Positions 4,749-12,333 of a DNA stretch of 12,796 bases are shown piece after piece (the stretch's first letter is position 1; each line of letters begins with the position of its first letter). The stretch is from an uncultured bacterium (lineage in GTDB: Bacteria; Bacillota; Clostridia; Christensenellales; Borkfalkiaceae): the NCBI GenBank assembly GCA_934871445.1, contig CAKXBD010000051.1:1-12796 (forward strand), in the 5' to 3' direction. The translations under genes were made by a program, and so were the position numbers. The notes under the pieces were generated by a model. It was given only the letters and a program-made list of their open reading frames with translations. It did not search any database and had not been told where the DNA came from.

Positions 4749-6617
4749 TTACAACGCCGAAGGCCTGACGTCCCAGGAAATGTCTGTCGTATAGAGTCCC
4801 GAAGCATACAGATATTCCGGAAGTACGGTCAAAAGAAGCCCCTCTGTCTCTGCCCAAGAAACGCAAGTCACCGCAGGAGTCGAAGTCGAAACCCCGTGCT
4901 TTATCAATACAGGCGTCCCGGATAAAATTTGTTTTACCCCGTTTTCATAAAACGTCAGGGCATTTTCCAATTGCTGATTCCCCGATTGCAGCGGAAGGGA
5001 AATCGACGCATACAGATACCAATCGCCGCCGCCCTTTCTCGTGTCCGTCACTTCGATATACCAATCGGGATCTATGCGCTTTACAATACTTCGGTGATAA
5101 GGTACGGCAAAACTATAAAACTGAAGATTTGTCAAACGAGTAACGGATATGCTGCCTAAAACGGTTGTCGAAAGAGCCTTTGTCAAAAAATACCGATTAG
5201 CGGATACCGTCACCTTTGTATCGATGGCAAGGCGCGCGGGCAAAGCTATAGAATAAATCCCCGTCCCCGATGCGCTTCCTGTCAGAGTCTGCGTCAGATA
5301 AACCGCGCGGACGGCAGCGGACGGTTCTGTTGTTCCCGTCACGGTATCGGAAATATCGGTAATATCAGAAATTGCGAGGGTAATATCTCCCATGCTCAAC
5401 ACCTTTGCATTCATGATGTTGAAAGTCGAAACATTCATCGGATATCCGTTATCTCCTGCTACAATATTCGTTGTCACCGCCGTGACCGCCGACGAAGATG
5501 CCGTCACAGTCGCCGTTATATCCGAAGCATATCCACTCTTGAAGAACGCCGAATTAGGTTTATCGTCGAATCCGCCCGCCGACACATGCGGAGTCTTGGC
5601 TGCCGTCCATAAATTGATCATTTTGGCGGTAATATTCAACGTATTCGGAGCAGCCGAACTTCCCGACTGAAAGGAAAATATATTTGTGCCGTTATCGTAG
5701 AGAAGTACGCTTTTGGGAGATTGAAACGTAAGCGTTGCGGTATTGGCGAAATACATCAAAGGCGAGGAACCTGTATTCGGAGAAATCAGATGAAAGGAAC
5801 CACCGGTTGCAATCGAAAAAGGTCCCGCACACTTAAAGATAGGAACACCGCTGCTCGCGGAAGATACAGCCTTAAAAGAAGCACCGCTCTCCACCGTAAA
5901 GGAAGAAGCAATATGCGCGTCCGTCCCATAAGAATAAAATAATCCGCCTCTTACGGTCAATTCCGTCGAAGAATTTTTTTTGAAGGTCATGATCGGCTTT
6001 GCAGGCGTATCCGTATACCACATATACGTTGAAGGCGCTTGCAGGGTAAAGACTGCGCCCTCCTCTACCGTAAATGCCGAGCCTGCATAAGGAAACCATA
6101 TAACGGAAGTCGCAGTCGTCTGCGACGTCACCGAGACCTTTCCTTCTATAATAATGCGATTTCCTTCGCAAAACTCCTGAGAACCACCCACAGAACCGTT
6201 TTTTTCGATGCTTATCGTACAATCTTTTATCCTCGTTATTCCGTTTCGATTATATACGGGCTGAGGTCCCGTGTATTTAATGTTATCTAAAACCGTCGTG
6301 ACATTGTTATTGTTGGTGCTGTCATACACGCAGAGGATTCCGTAATAGTTCCTGCCGTTCCATACGGCATTTTTCATCGTCGCCGTAACAGCAGAGCCCG
6401 AAACGGGCGGAAAATAAATTGTATCCGTATAAGAGCCCGAATTATAATCCGTTATCGTATATCCGGCTCCGTCGATAGAAATATTTCCCTTGGTCTTGGG
6501 AATCTGAATACCTCCCGAAGAAAATACGATATCTTTGGCAAGCAAAATTTCCGTAGTCGTCGAATCCTCTATCGCACTTTTCAATTCCGCAAAGGTTGTC
6601 ACCGTTTTTTGAGCCAT
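4749..6617 (-). CDS. Pectate-lyase-like/WxL-like surface protein, no signal
   Basis: A 622-residue beta-rich protein. Residues about 5-335 look like a right-handed beta-helix of the pectate-lyase-like adhesive type: TFAELKSAIEDSTTTEILLA (8-27), NISIDGAGYTIT (45-56), then repeating short strands with TVEEGA, TVESGA and IATGGS turns, and LTFQSPKSVLLYDNGTNIF (296-314). Catalytic residues of true pectate lyases are not evident, so adhesion or structure is more likely than polysaccharide cleavage. The C-terminal part, about 410-620, resembles a WxL domain: IEVTDTRKGGGDWYLYAS (521-538) with W533-x-L535, and a distal YTTDISWDV (609-617). WxL domains bind peptidoglycan non-covalently. No signal peptide exists in this frame, which is odd for the family. 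The start is ATG 6617 with GGAGGAAG seven bases upstream. The frame extends to 6659 but without a ribosome site. It shares a sigma-K-like promoter type with its two neighbours. Confidence 0.75.
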   Translation of the reverse strand: MAQKTVTTFAELKSAIEDSTTTEILLAKDIVFSSGGIQIPKTKGNISIDGAGYTITDYNSGSYTDTIYFPPVSGSAVTATMKNAVWNGRNYYGILCVYDSTNNNNVTTVLDNIKYTGPQPVYNRNGITRIKDCTISIEKNGSVGGSQEFCEGNRIIIEGKVSVTSQTTATSVIWFPYAGSAFTVEEGAVFTLQAPSTYMWYTDTPAKPIMTFKKNSSTELTVRGGLFYSYGTDAHIASSFTVESGASFKAVSSASSGVPIFKCAGPFSIATGGSFHLISPNTGSSPLMYFANTATLTFQSPKSVLLYDNGTNIFSFQSGSSAAPNTLNITAKMINLWTAAKTPHVSAGGFDDKPNSAFFKSGYASDITATVTASSSAVTAVTTNIVAGDNGYPMNVSTFNIMNAKVLSMGDITLAISDITDISDTVTGTTEPSAAVRAVYLTQTLTGSASGTGIYSIALPARLAIDTKVTVSANRYFLTKALSTTVLGSISVTRLTNLQFYSFAVPYHRSIVKRIDPDWYIEVTDTRKGGGDWYLYASISLPLQSGNQQLENALTFYENGVKQILSGTPVLIKHGVSTSTPAVTCVSWAETEGLLLTVLPEYLYASGLYTTDISWDVRPSAL

Positions 6618-6661
6618 AATTTCTTCCTCCAAGGATTTCATTTGTGAAGGTGTCCACATAT

Positions 6662-6690
6662 CATTATATGAAATCCCAAAAGAAATTGGT
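6662..6690 (-). promoter_or_regulatory. Sigma-K-like promoter of the WxL-like gene
   Basis: Minus strand: AC (6689-6690), 18 bases, then CATATAATG (6662-6670), one base off CATANNNTA and with a spacer one base longer than ideal. It ends 45 bases before the start codon, as in the holin gene. The contained TATAAT has no sigma-A -35 (GACCAA at 17 bases). Confidence 0.4.
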
Positions 6691-6876
6691 CTCCGCCCTT
6701 TCAGAGTTTATATTTTCTTGCCATGGCGGAGCGGTGTCCGTTTTTGCGCATATTTTTTTATATTTTATCACTACTCTCGCTGAGCACATATAAAAATATA
6801 ACGGACCGTTTCCGAAGATCGAAAAGGCGGACCGTTATTTTACTTCTTACAGATAAATTTATAAAATCCAAAACTT
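6691..6876. other. Intergenic region between WxL-like and kinase genes
   Basis: Apart from the terminator at 6798-6838 I see no gene. CTCCGCC (6691-6697) and GGCGGAG (about 6725-6731) form a distant 7-base inverted repeat with a loop of about 27 bases, of uncertain meaning. A plus-strand open frame from 6723 has no ribosome site and runs through the terminator. Confidence 0.4.
6798..6838 (-). terminator. Intrinsic terminator after the xylulokinase gene
   Basis: Arms 6798-6808 and 6828-6838 (ATAACGGACCG against CGGACCGTTAT) pair over 11 positions with one central A-A mismatch and a 19-base loop. On the minus strand the right-hand tail is ATTTTTAT. It lies about 40 bases after the kinase stop codon. 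Each arm is itself nearly palindromic. Confidence 0.6.
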
Positions 6877-8349
6877 TCAGAATTTTGCAAAGACTTCCTT
6901 CAAGGAGGGGTATAATTTTCTGAAAATCTGATATTTTCTTTCATAGGCGACCACAATCTCTTTATCGGGCTGCACGATCTCCTTTACCTTGATCAAAGCA
7001 GCCGTGGCCGCTTCTACGGTAGAATAGGCCCCGCAAGTCACCATAGACAAAATGGCGGCGCCATAGGCCGGTCCTTCTTCTATCATCGGAGTTTCCACGG
7101 AAATTCCCAAAACATCTGCGATAATTTGACGCCAAAGCGGACTTTTTGCTCCACCGCCGCAGACGCGAGTACACGTCACTTCAATTCCGTTCCCCTTGGC
7201 AACCTCCATACAATCGCGGAGCGCAAAAGCTACCCCTTCCAAAACGGCAAGCGTCATCTCTTTTCTCGTCGTATGCGGCCTCATTCCGATAAACGCGCCG
7301 CGAGCATTCACATCGTTATGCGGACTGCGTTCTCCCATAAGATACGGGAGAAAGAATACTTCGTTTTTACCGAGCTCTTTCTCCAAGCCCGATTGTTCCT
7401 CTGCATAATTTTTTGTACCGAGAATTGTATCCATCCACCATTGATTACACGACGCCGCCGCTAAAATACAGCCCATCAAATGGTACCCGCCGTTTGCGTG
7501 ACAGAACGAATGTAAAGCATTCTTCGGGTCTACGGAAAAGCCGTTACCCACAATAAAGATCGTACCGCTCGTTCCCAAAGAAATATTGCAGGCTCCGCCG
7601 GATACCGTACCTGTACCTACCGCGGCAGCCGCATTGTCCCCTGCGCCCGCACATAATTTTACCCTTTCAGATAAGCCCAGCTCTGCCGCAACCGAAGGCA
7701 AAAGTTCCCCGATCGTTTCGTACGATTCGTAAAGGGTAGGAAGCCACTCCTTCTTTACTGAACAAATTCGGCACATTTCCTCGCTCCAACGGCGATTTTT
7801 TACGTCGAGCAACAGCATTCCGCCCGCGTCCGAATAATCCGTACAATGTACGCCGCTCAAACGATAGGCAACGTAGTCTTTCGGAAGCATAATTTTATCG
7901 ATACGGGAAAAATTCTGCGGTTCGTTTTCTTTTACCCAAAGAATTTTCGGAGCCGTAAATCCCGCAAAGGCGATATTTGCCGTGTATTCGGACAGCCTCT
8001 CCCTGCCGATCGTCTCGTTGAGATAATCCGTCTGCTTCTGCGTCCGTCCGTCATTCCATAAAATAGCCGGACGAATTACTTTTCCCGCCGAGTCCAAAAG
8101 CACCAGCCCGTGCATCTGTCCGCCGAATCCGATGCCTCGGACGGCACTTTTATCCTGCCCGCAAAGGAGCTCTTTCATTCCTTCTACAACGCCCGTGTAC
8201 CAATCCTCCGGATTTTGTTCGCTCCAACCGCTCTCAGGATAAAAGATAGGATAACTTTTCGTCGCACTGTTCAAAATGCGCCCGTCTTCCGATACTAAAA
8301 GCAATTTGACCGAAGACGTTCCGAGGTCTATACCGATATAAGTATTCAT
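6877..8349 (-). CDS. xylB: Xylulokinase (FGGY family carbohydrate kinase)
   Basis: Phosphorylates D-xylulose with ATP to D-xylulose 5-phosphate, feeding the pentose phosphate pathway. The 490 residues match the family's usual length. Visible: TYIGIDLGTSSVKLLLV at the N-terminus with Asp8; the xylulokinase-type substrate motif FGGQMHGLVLLD (75-86); PAILWNDGRT (94-103); LPKDYVAYRLSG (155-166); the catalytic-base region CAGAGDNAAAAVGTG (233-247) with Asp238; SLGTSGTI (257-264); PYLMGERSPHND (335-346); and the C-terminal GGGAKSPLWRQIIADVL (398-414) with EEGPAYGAA (424-432). The start is ATG 8349, which fits the family N-terminus. TTG at 8364 in the same frame has a GGAG box 12 bases upstream and is the alternative. 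A closely related pentulose or polyol substrate cannot be excluded. No xylose isomerase or transporter is in the window. It is divergent from the PocR-AraC regulator, its likely controller. Confidence 0.9.
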   Translation of the reverse strand: MNTYIGIDLGTSSVKLLLVSEDGRILNSATKSYPIFYPESGWSEQNPEDWYTGVVEGMKELLCGQDKSAVRGIGFGGQMHGLVLLDSAGKVIRPAILWNDGRTQKQTDYLNETIGRERLSEYTANIAFAGFTAPKILWVKENEPQNFSRIDKIMLPKDYVAYRLSGVHCTDYSDAGGMLLLDVKNRRWSEEMCRICSVKKEWLPTLYESYETIGELLPSVAAELGLSERVKLCAGAGDNAAAAVGTGTVSGGACNISLGTSGTIFIVGNGFSVDPKNALHSFCHANGGYHLMGCILAAASCNQWWMDTILGTKNYAEEQSGLEKELGKNEVFFLPYLMGERSPHNDVNARGAFIGMRPHTTRKEMTLAVLEGVAFALRDCMEVAKGNGIEVTCTRVCGGGAKSPLWRQIIADVLGISVETPMIEEGPAYGAAILSMVTCGAYSTVEAATAALIKVKEIVQPDKEIVVAYERKYQIFRKLYPSLKEVFAKF

Positions 8350-8386
8350 AAATATTTTATCCAACGAAAAGAATTTCTCCGTTACA

Positions 8387-8410
8387 GGAAGCCGGATAGA
8401 CGTCGGCTCC
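8387..8410 (-). promoter_or_regulatory. Hairpin in the xylulokinase leader
   Basis: Minus-strand GGAGCCG (8404-8410) pairs with CGGCTTCC (8387-8394) with one bulged T, 38 bases before the ATG. No U-tract follows, so it is not a terminator. An AAGGAG box (8441-8446) further upstream in the leader has no ATG, GTG or TTG after it, so no leader peptide is supported. Confidence 0.3.
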
Positions 8411-8461
8411 TTTTGGTCGAATGAGTCTTTTGCGTTCCCTTCTCCTTACAATTTATCGTTT

Positions 8462-8467
8462 ATTATA
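8462..8467 (-). promoter_or_regulatory. Candidate -10 of the xylulokinase promoter
   Basis: TATAAT on the minus strand, preceded by TTTGA. The -35 at 17 bases (TATATT) is weak. TTGTCT at 8490-8495 is 22 bases away and overlaps the -35 of the divergent regulator promoter. A weak -35 is what an activator-dependent promoter would show. The leader would be about 105 bases. Confidence 0.4.
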
Positions 8468-8488
8468 TCAAAAAAGCTCTTAAAAATA

Positions 8489-8518
8489 TAGACAATTTTG
8501 TTTTATTTATGGTATAAT
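8489..8518 (+). promoter_or_regulatory. Promoter of the PocR-AraC regulator gene
   Basis: TAGACA (8489-8494), 18 bases, then TATAAT (8513-8518) preceded by TGG (extended -10). The start point would be near 8525. ACAATT (8492-8497) and AATTGT (8516-8521) form a perfect 6-base inverted repeat across the promoter, and a further ACAATT lies at 8448-8453. These are possible half-sites for the regulator. Confidence 0.65.
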
Positions 8519-8559
8519 TGTTCACAAATGAGATTTTCATACTATTACGGAGGAAGTTT

Positions 8560-9411
8560 GTGATCAATTCTTATGAAAAAGAAAAACTTTCATCTCTATT
8601 GAAAGATTTCTATATAGCCATCGGAATGAGAATATCCGTTTTTGACGACCAATTCCGCTTGATTACGGAATACCCGCAGCATCCCCCCGAATTGTGCGCC
8701 ATGATAAGAAGCACCGAAAAAGGCTTGGCAGCCTGTAAAAAATGCGACGAGGAAGCTTTTCTCAGAGCACGAAAGATGCATACGGCTCATTCTTATGTCT
8801 GTCATGCGGGACTCACGGAAGCGATTACGCCCATTTTACTCGATAGAGAAGTCATGGGATACGCGATTTTTGCACATCTTCTCCCTACCGAAAATTATAA
8901 GGAGCATGTCGATGAAATTTGCAAACGCTGCAAAGCCTATTGCGATTCAGAGGAAAAAATTCGCTCCGCCGTTTCCAAATTGAAAAAATATTCCGGACAA
9001 AAAATCACTTCCTCTATGAGAATATTGGAAGCTATTGCTTCTTTTCTGCAAATCTCCAATGTAATTAATTGGAAAAACGAGGATATTGCCTTTAATATCA
9101 ACGATTTCATTTCTCGCAACCTCGCACAAAAATTGTCCAGCGACGTCATTTGTAATCATTTCTTTATTTCCCGAACGAGGCTATATCAAATATCCGAAAA
9201 GGCCTTCGGAATGGGGATTGCACAATATGTAACTTACAAACGAATAGAAGAAGCAAAGCGACTTCTAGCAAACGAGCTCACTTCTGTTTCTAAAATTGCC
9301 GTTCAAGTCGGTATAGGCGATTACAACTATTTTTGTAAGCTCTTTCGAAAGAATGTCGGTCTTTCTCCCGGAAAATATCGCCTTTCCATACGGTTGGGAA
9401 ATCAGAATTGA
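8560..9411 (+). CDS. AraC-family regulator with PocR sensory domain
   Basis: A 283-residue cytosolic transcription factor. Residues about 5-165 form a PocR-type ligand-binding domain: KDFYIAIGMRISVFDDQF (15-32), the conserved cysteine cluster ACKKCDEEAF (58-67), SYVCHAGLTEAITPILLD (78-95) and EVMGYAIFAHLLP (97-109). Cys59, Cys62 and Cys81 are the pattern seen in the family, and CKRCKAYC (121-128) adds more. PocR domains are thought to sense small alcohols or similar metabolites. Residues about 180-280 form the AraC-type double helix-turn-helix: LSSDVICNHFFISRTRLYQISEKAFG, then RIEEAKRLL and the second helix pair SVSKIAVQVGIGDYNYFCKLFRKNVGLSPGKYR. The start is GTG 8560 with GGAGGAAG just before it. 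Upstream codons in the same frame overlap the promoter. Because it is divergent from the xylulokinase gene, it probably activates that gene and itself. Confidence 0.9.
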   Translation: MINSYEKEKLSSLLKDFYIAIGMRISVFDDQFRLITEYPQHPPELCAMIRSTEKGLAACKKCDEEAFLRARKMHTAHSYVCHAGLTEAITPILLDREVMGYAIFAHLLPTENYKEHVDEICKRCKAYCDSEEKIRSAVSKLKKYSGQKITSSMRILEAIASFLQISNVINWKNEDIAFNINDFISRNLAQKLSSDVICNHFFISRTRLYQISEKAFGMGIAQYVTYKRIEEAKRLLANELTSVSKIAVQVGIGDYNYFCKLFRKNVGLSPGKYRLSIRLGNQN

Positions 9412-9489
9412 CACACGTAATTTCAGTATATCTTCGACAATGTCTTCTTGAAGGAAGAATATGCCCGCTCGATTTCTTCTGTTACTTTC

Positions 9490-9520
9490 AAAAAAGGCCC
9501 GAATTTTTCGGGCCTTTTTT
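9490..9520. terminator. Strong bidirectional terminator
   Basis: Perfect 14-base-pair stem (9490-9503 with 9507-9520: six A, GGCCCGAA and the complement) with a three-base loop, flanked by A and T runs. It ends the regulator transcript on the plus strand and, 33 bases past its stop, the LRR lipoprotein transcript on the minus strand. Between 9412 and 9489 nothing else is seen. Confidence 0.9.
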
Positions 9521-9552
9521 CAGTCGGACAGTTGAAATTTTTTGTAAATTCT

Positions 9553-12333
9553 TTATCCCGGCAACCAAATCGCATAGAGCACGATACCGTTTGGAGCCGA
9601 ATCTACGGTTTCCGTCGTATATTCCGCAATGGTTTCTTCGGGCTTTGTCGTCCAGCCGCCGAAAGAATATTCTTCGCGGGAAGGCGGCGAAATCCCGTTT
9701 CTTGCGTCGCCGTTAGAAATTCCGCTCGTCCCCTTTTCAAAGGAAATAAGGTAACCGTCCGAAGAGAATGTACTCCCCCAAATGACGGGACGGAAAGAGG
9801 AATTCCACAATAAATCCCAACCGCTTGCAGGCTGCGCCGATTTACAATAAATAGTGAGACTGTTGCACCCGTAAAACACATGTGAACCGAGGCTTCCTAC
9901 CTCGCCCCGAAAAACGACTTCCTTCAAGGAACGGCAATATCGAAATGCCTGTGAATCGATAAAAGATACACTTTCGGGAAGCTCGGCCCGAATGAGCGAT
10001 TCGCACAAATAGAAGGCATGTGAACCAATTCGTTTCAAACCGCTGCCGAATACTATCGTTTCAAGTCCCGAACAGCCGTAAAACGCATAATCGCCGATGG
10101 AAATGAGACTGTCGGGCAAAATCAGATTTTTCAAGGAACTACAACCGTAAAATGCCCTTGATTCGATTTCCGTAGCTCCGCCGATTTCCAACTCTTCCAA
10201 AGCACTGCAATTTCTGAATGCACGAGAAGCAATTTTGGTTACTCCTTTCCCGATACTCACCTGTTTTAACTTGGTACAGCCGTAAAACGCATAATCGCCA
10301 AGGCTGGTAACGCTGTCGGGAATTTCAACAGACTTCAATCCGGAACCGAAAAATGCGTAAGCACCTATCGAAGTTAAGCCGTCGGGTAAATCAATTTCTG
10401 ATAAATTCTGACAGCCATAAAATACGGAACGTCCGATTTCTTTCAAGCCCTCGGAAAGTTTCACCGACATTATGGAAGAGCCGTAAAACGCATAATCGCC
10501 GATGGAAACGACACTGTCGGGGATCTCTATACCGCTGAGAGAGGTACACCCGAAAAATGCTCCCTTACCGATGATTTTAACGCTGTCAGGGATAGAAATA
10601 CTCGAAACATAGCTAGCCCCGTAAAATGCATAATTGCCTATTCCGACCGTTCCCTCGCGAATTTCCACATTGCCCATTATGGGACCTGACACAGCCCAAT
10701 TATCGGCGTAAACAACTCCGCCTTCCTTGTTGCTCCAAATGCCTGAGTCAACAAATACTTCCGTACCGAGGCTCTTTAAGCCGTCGGGTAAATCGATATC
10801 ATTCAAAGACTGACAATTATAAAATGCGTAATGCCCTATTGTTTCGAGCGTCGAAGGCAGTTCTATGGTGGATAAGCTCGGACATTCCGCAAAGGCAAAC
10901 TGGCCGATAGAAATAAGCTTTACATTATTCCCGCACATGACACTGGTGAGATTTTTACAGCCATAGAAAGCAAACTCTCCGATGGACTCCGTCTCTCCCC
11001 CCAAAACGACTACGGTCAAATTCGTACATTCGCGGAACGCATTTATGCCGATCGCTTTTAAGCTGTCGGGAAATATGATTTCCGACAAATCTTTGCACGA
11101 ATAAAAAACCTGCTCGGCGATTCCTGCTGTCCCTTCTTCTAACAAGAGCTGTCCGTTCGTATCTATCCCTATATTCAAATTTTTACATCCGACAACCCAA
11201 TCGTCCGCATAGACAATGTCGCCCGAATCCTGCCATATCTTTGTTTCGGCAAAAGCAGAGGCTCCTATGCTTCTGACATCTCGACCGATCTCTATCTTTG
11301 AAAGCACGCTGCATTTACTGAACGCAACCCTGCCTATGTTCTCCACCCCGTCGGAAATTTCAACTTCTTCAAGGGTACTGCATCCCAAAAAGGCCGCTTG
11401 ACCGATGCTTTCTATATTTGACGGAATGAAAACATTCTTTAAGCTCGTACAATAGGCAAAAGAAAACAGATCGAGCGATTTGAGTCCGCCGCCGATATTC
11501 AATTCGGAGACGGCGCTGCAACCGGAAAAAGCATACTCTCCCATACTCGTTACGCTGTCGGGAATCGTTATACTTTCCAATCCCGAACAATCGGAAAAGG
11601 CATAACTGCCGATCTCCTCCACCGAATCGGGAATGGTTATATCCGTCAAAGAACGACAATAGGAAAAGGTATAGCTCTCAATTTTCGTAAGCCCCGAGGG
11701 AAGCTGAATTTCCGCGAGGGAGCTGCAACTTTGAAACGCCTTTGCGCCGATAGAGACGACGCTTTCGGACATTGTAACGGCAGTGAGGTTCAAGCAATTG
11801 GCAAAAGCGTTTTCCCCGATATTCGTCACATTCTTGCCGATCGTTATCCCCGTAATATCGCGAGATCTCGAAAAGGCCGATTTTCCGATGCTGACGACCG
11901 GCTTACCCCGATAGAGGTCTTCGATGACTACATCGCCAGAAACGCTGCCCACGCCGGAGACCTCATACGCCGTATCGTCGTTGATCAGTCGGTAAAAAAG
12001 TCCCGATTCGGTTTCTCTCGTAAAGTCTATCGTTTCAGACCATTTTGAATCTGCAAAGCCGTCCCTTTCATTGACCGCCTTGATCTTAATTTGATAATTC
12101 CCGGGTTCCAAGTATTCCAAATCGTACAGATTTTGCCGAATTTCCGTCTCTTCTCCGTTGATGCTGATTACGTAACGGCGCGCGTCCTCTACATCATTCC
12201 AAGTCAAATCGAGCGTCGTTTCATCTATGGCCAGCCCGCCGGGCTGCGAAAGCGTCTGCTTACCGCACGCCGCAAGTGCGGCGGCAAAACAGATTACGAT
12301 GCTCGCAAAGAAAAATAAGCGGATTTTTTTCAT
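9553..12333 (-). CDS. BspA-type leucine-rich repeat lipoprotein
   Basis: A 926-residue surface lipoprotein. Signal peptide 1-22 ends in the lipobox LAAC with Cys23. Residues about 30-105 form a fibronectin-type-III-like domain (LTWNDVEDARRYVISING, and YQIKIKAVN). From about 146 to 823 there are some 28 leucine-rich repeats of the BspA/LRR_5 type, about 23 residues each, with the pattern L..I.IPDSV.SIG.YAF.GC. Two non-repeat islands, each starting IW and containing VYAD-(D/N)-W (366-401 and 532-562), interrupt the array, as in other BspA proteins. The C-terminus (857-926) ends with FGGWTTKPE and LYAIW, an InlB-B/Listeria-Bacteroides repeat-like module. BspA relatives bind host matrix or other bacteria, but the ligand here is unknown. 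The ATG has AAGGAG 6 bases before it and overlaps the stop of the upstream gene (ATGA), so translation is coupled. Confidence 0.93.
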   Translation of the reverse strand: MKKIRLFFFASIVICFAAALAACGKQTLSQPGGLAIDETTLDLTWNDVEDARRYVISINGEETEIRQNLYDLEYLEPGNYQIKIKAVNERDGFADSKWSETIDFTRETESGLFYRLINDDTAYEVSGVGSVSGDVVIEDLYRGKPVVSIGKSAFSRSRDITGITIGKNVTNIGENAFANCLNLTAVTMSESVVSIGAKAFQSCSSLAEIQLPSGLTKIESYTFSYCRSLTDITIPDSVEEIGSYAFSDCSGLESITIPDSVTSMGEYAFSGCSAVSELNIGGGLKSLDLFSFAYCTSLKNVFIPSNIESIGQAAFLGCSTLEEVEISDGVENIGRVAFSKCSVLSKIEIGRDVRSIGASAFAETKIWQDSGDIVYADDWVVGCKNLNIGIDTNGQLLLEEGTAGIAEQVFYSCKDLSEIIFPDSLKAIGINAFRECTNLTVVVLGGETESIGEFAFYGCKNLTSVMCGNNVKLISIGQFAFAECPSLSTIELPSTLETIGHYAFYNCQSLNDIDLPDGLKSLGTEVFVDSGIWSNKEGGVVYADNWAVSGPIMGNVEIREGTVGIGNYAFYGASYVSSISIPDSVKIIGKGAFFGCTSLSGIEIPDSVVSIGDYAFYGSSIMSVKLSEGLKEIGRSVFYGCQNLSEIDLPDGLTSIGAYAFFGSGLKSVEIPDSVTSLGDYAFYGCTKLKQVSIGKGVTKIASRAFRNCSALEELEIGGATEIESRAFYGCSSLKNLILPDSLISIGDYAFYGCSGLETIVFGSGLKRIGSHAFYLCESLIRAELPESVSFIDSQAFRYCRSLKEVVFRGEVGSLGSHVFYGCNSLTIYCKSAQPASGWDLLWNSSFRPVIWGSTFSSDGYLISFEKGTSGISNGDARNGISPPSREEYSFGGWTTKPEETIAEYTTETVDSAPNGIVLYAIWLPG
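10076..10521 (-). repeat. Near-identical DNA repeats within the LRR array
   Basis: The 20-mer ccgtaaaacgcataatcgcc occurs at 10076, 10280 and 10481 (plus-strand reading), spaced 204 and 201 bases, about three LRR units. The copies at 10076 and 10481 agree at 39 of 41 bases. They encode GDYAFYG. Such close DNA identity suggests recent duplication or gene conversion inside the array. Confidence 0.8.

Noticed and set aside
5872..6222. 116-codon minus-strand open frame inside the WxL-like gene
   Set aside because: It is an out-of-frame shadow of the beta-helix coding region, rich in Arg/Tyr/Gly, with no start signal.
8411..8455. Leader peptide in the xylulokinase leader
   Set aside because: An AAGGAG box is present at 8441-8446, but no ATG, GTG or TTG follows at a usable distance on that strand.
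9408..9813. Plus-strand open frames running past the regulator stop into the LRR gene end
   Set aside because: They cross the strong terminator at 9490-9520 and lie antisense to the lipoprotein C-terminus.
10076..11700. CRISPR array or tandem DNA repeat element
   Set aside because: The regular spacing is coding: it follows the 23-residue LRR period in one long open frame, with variable positions matching protein constraints and not spacers.
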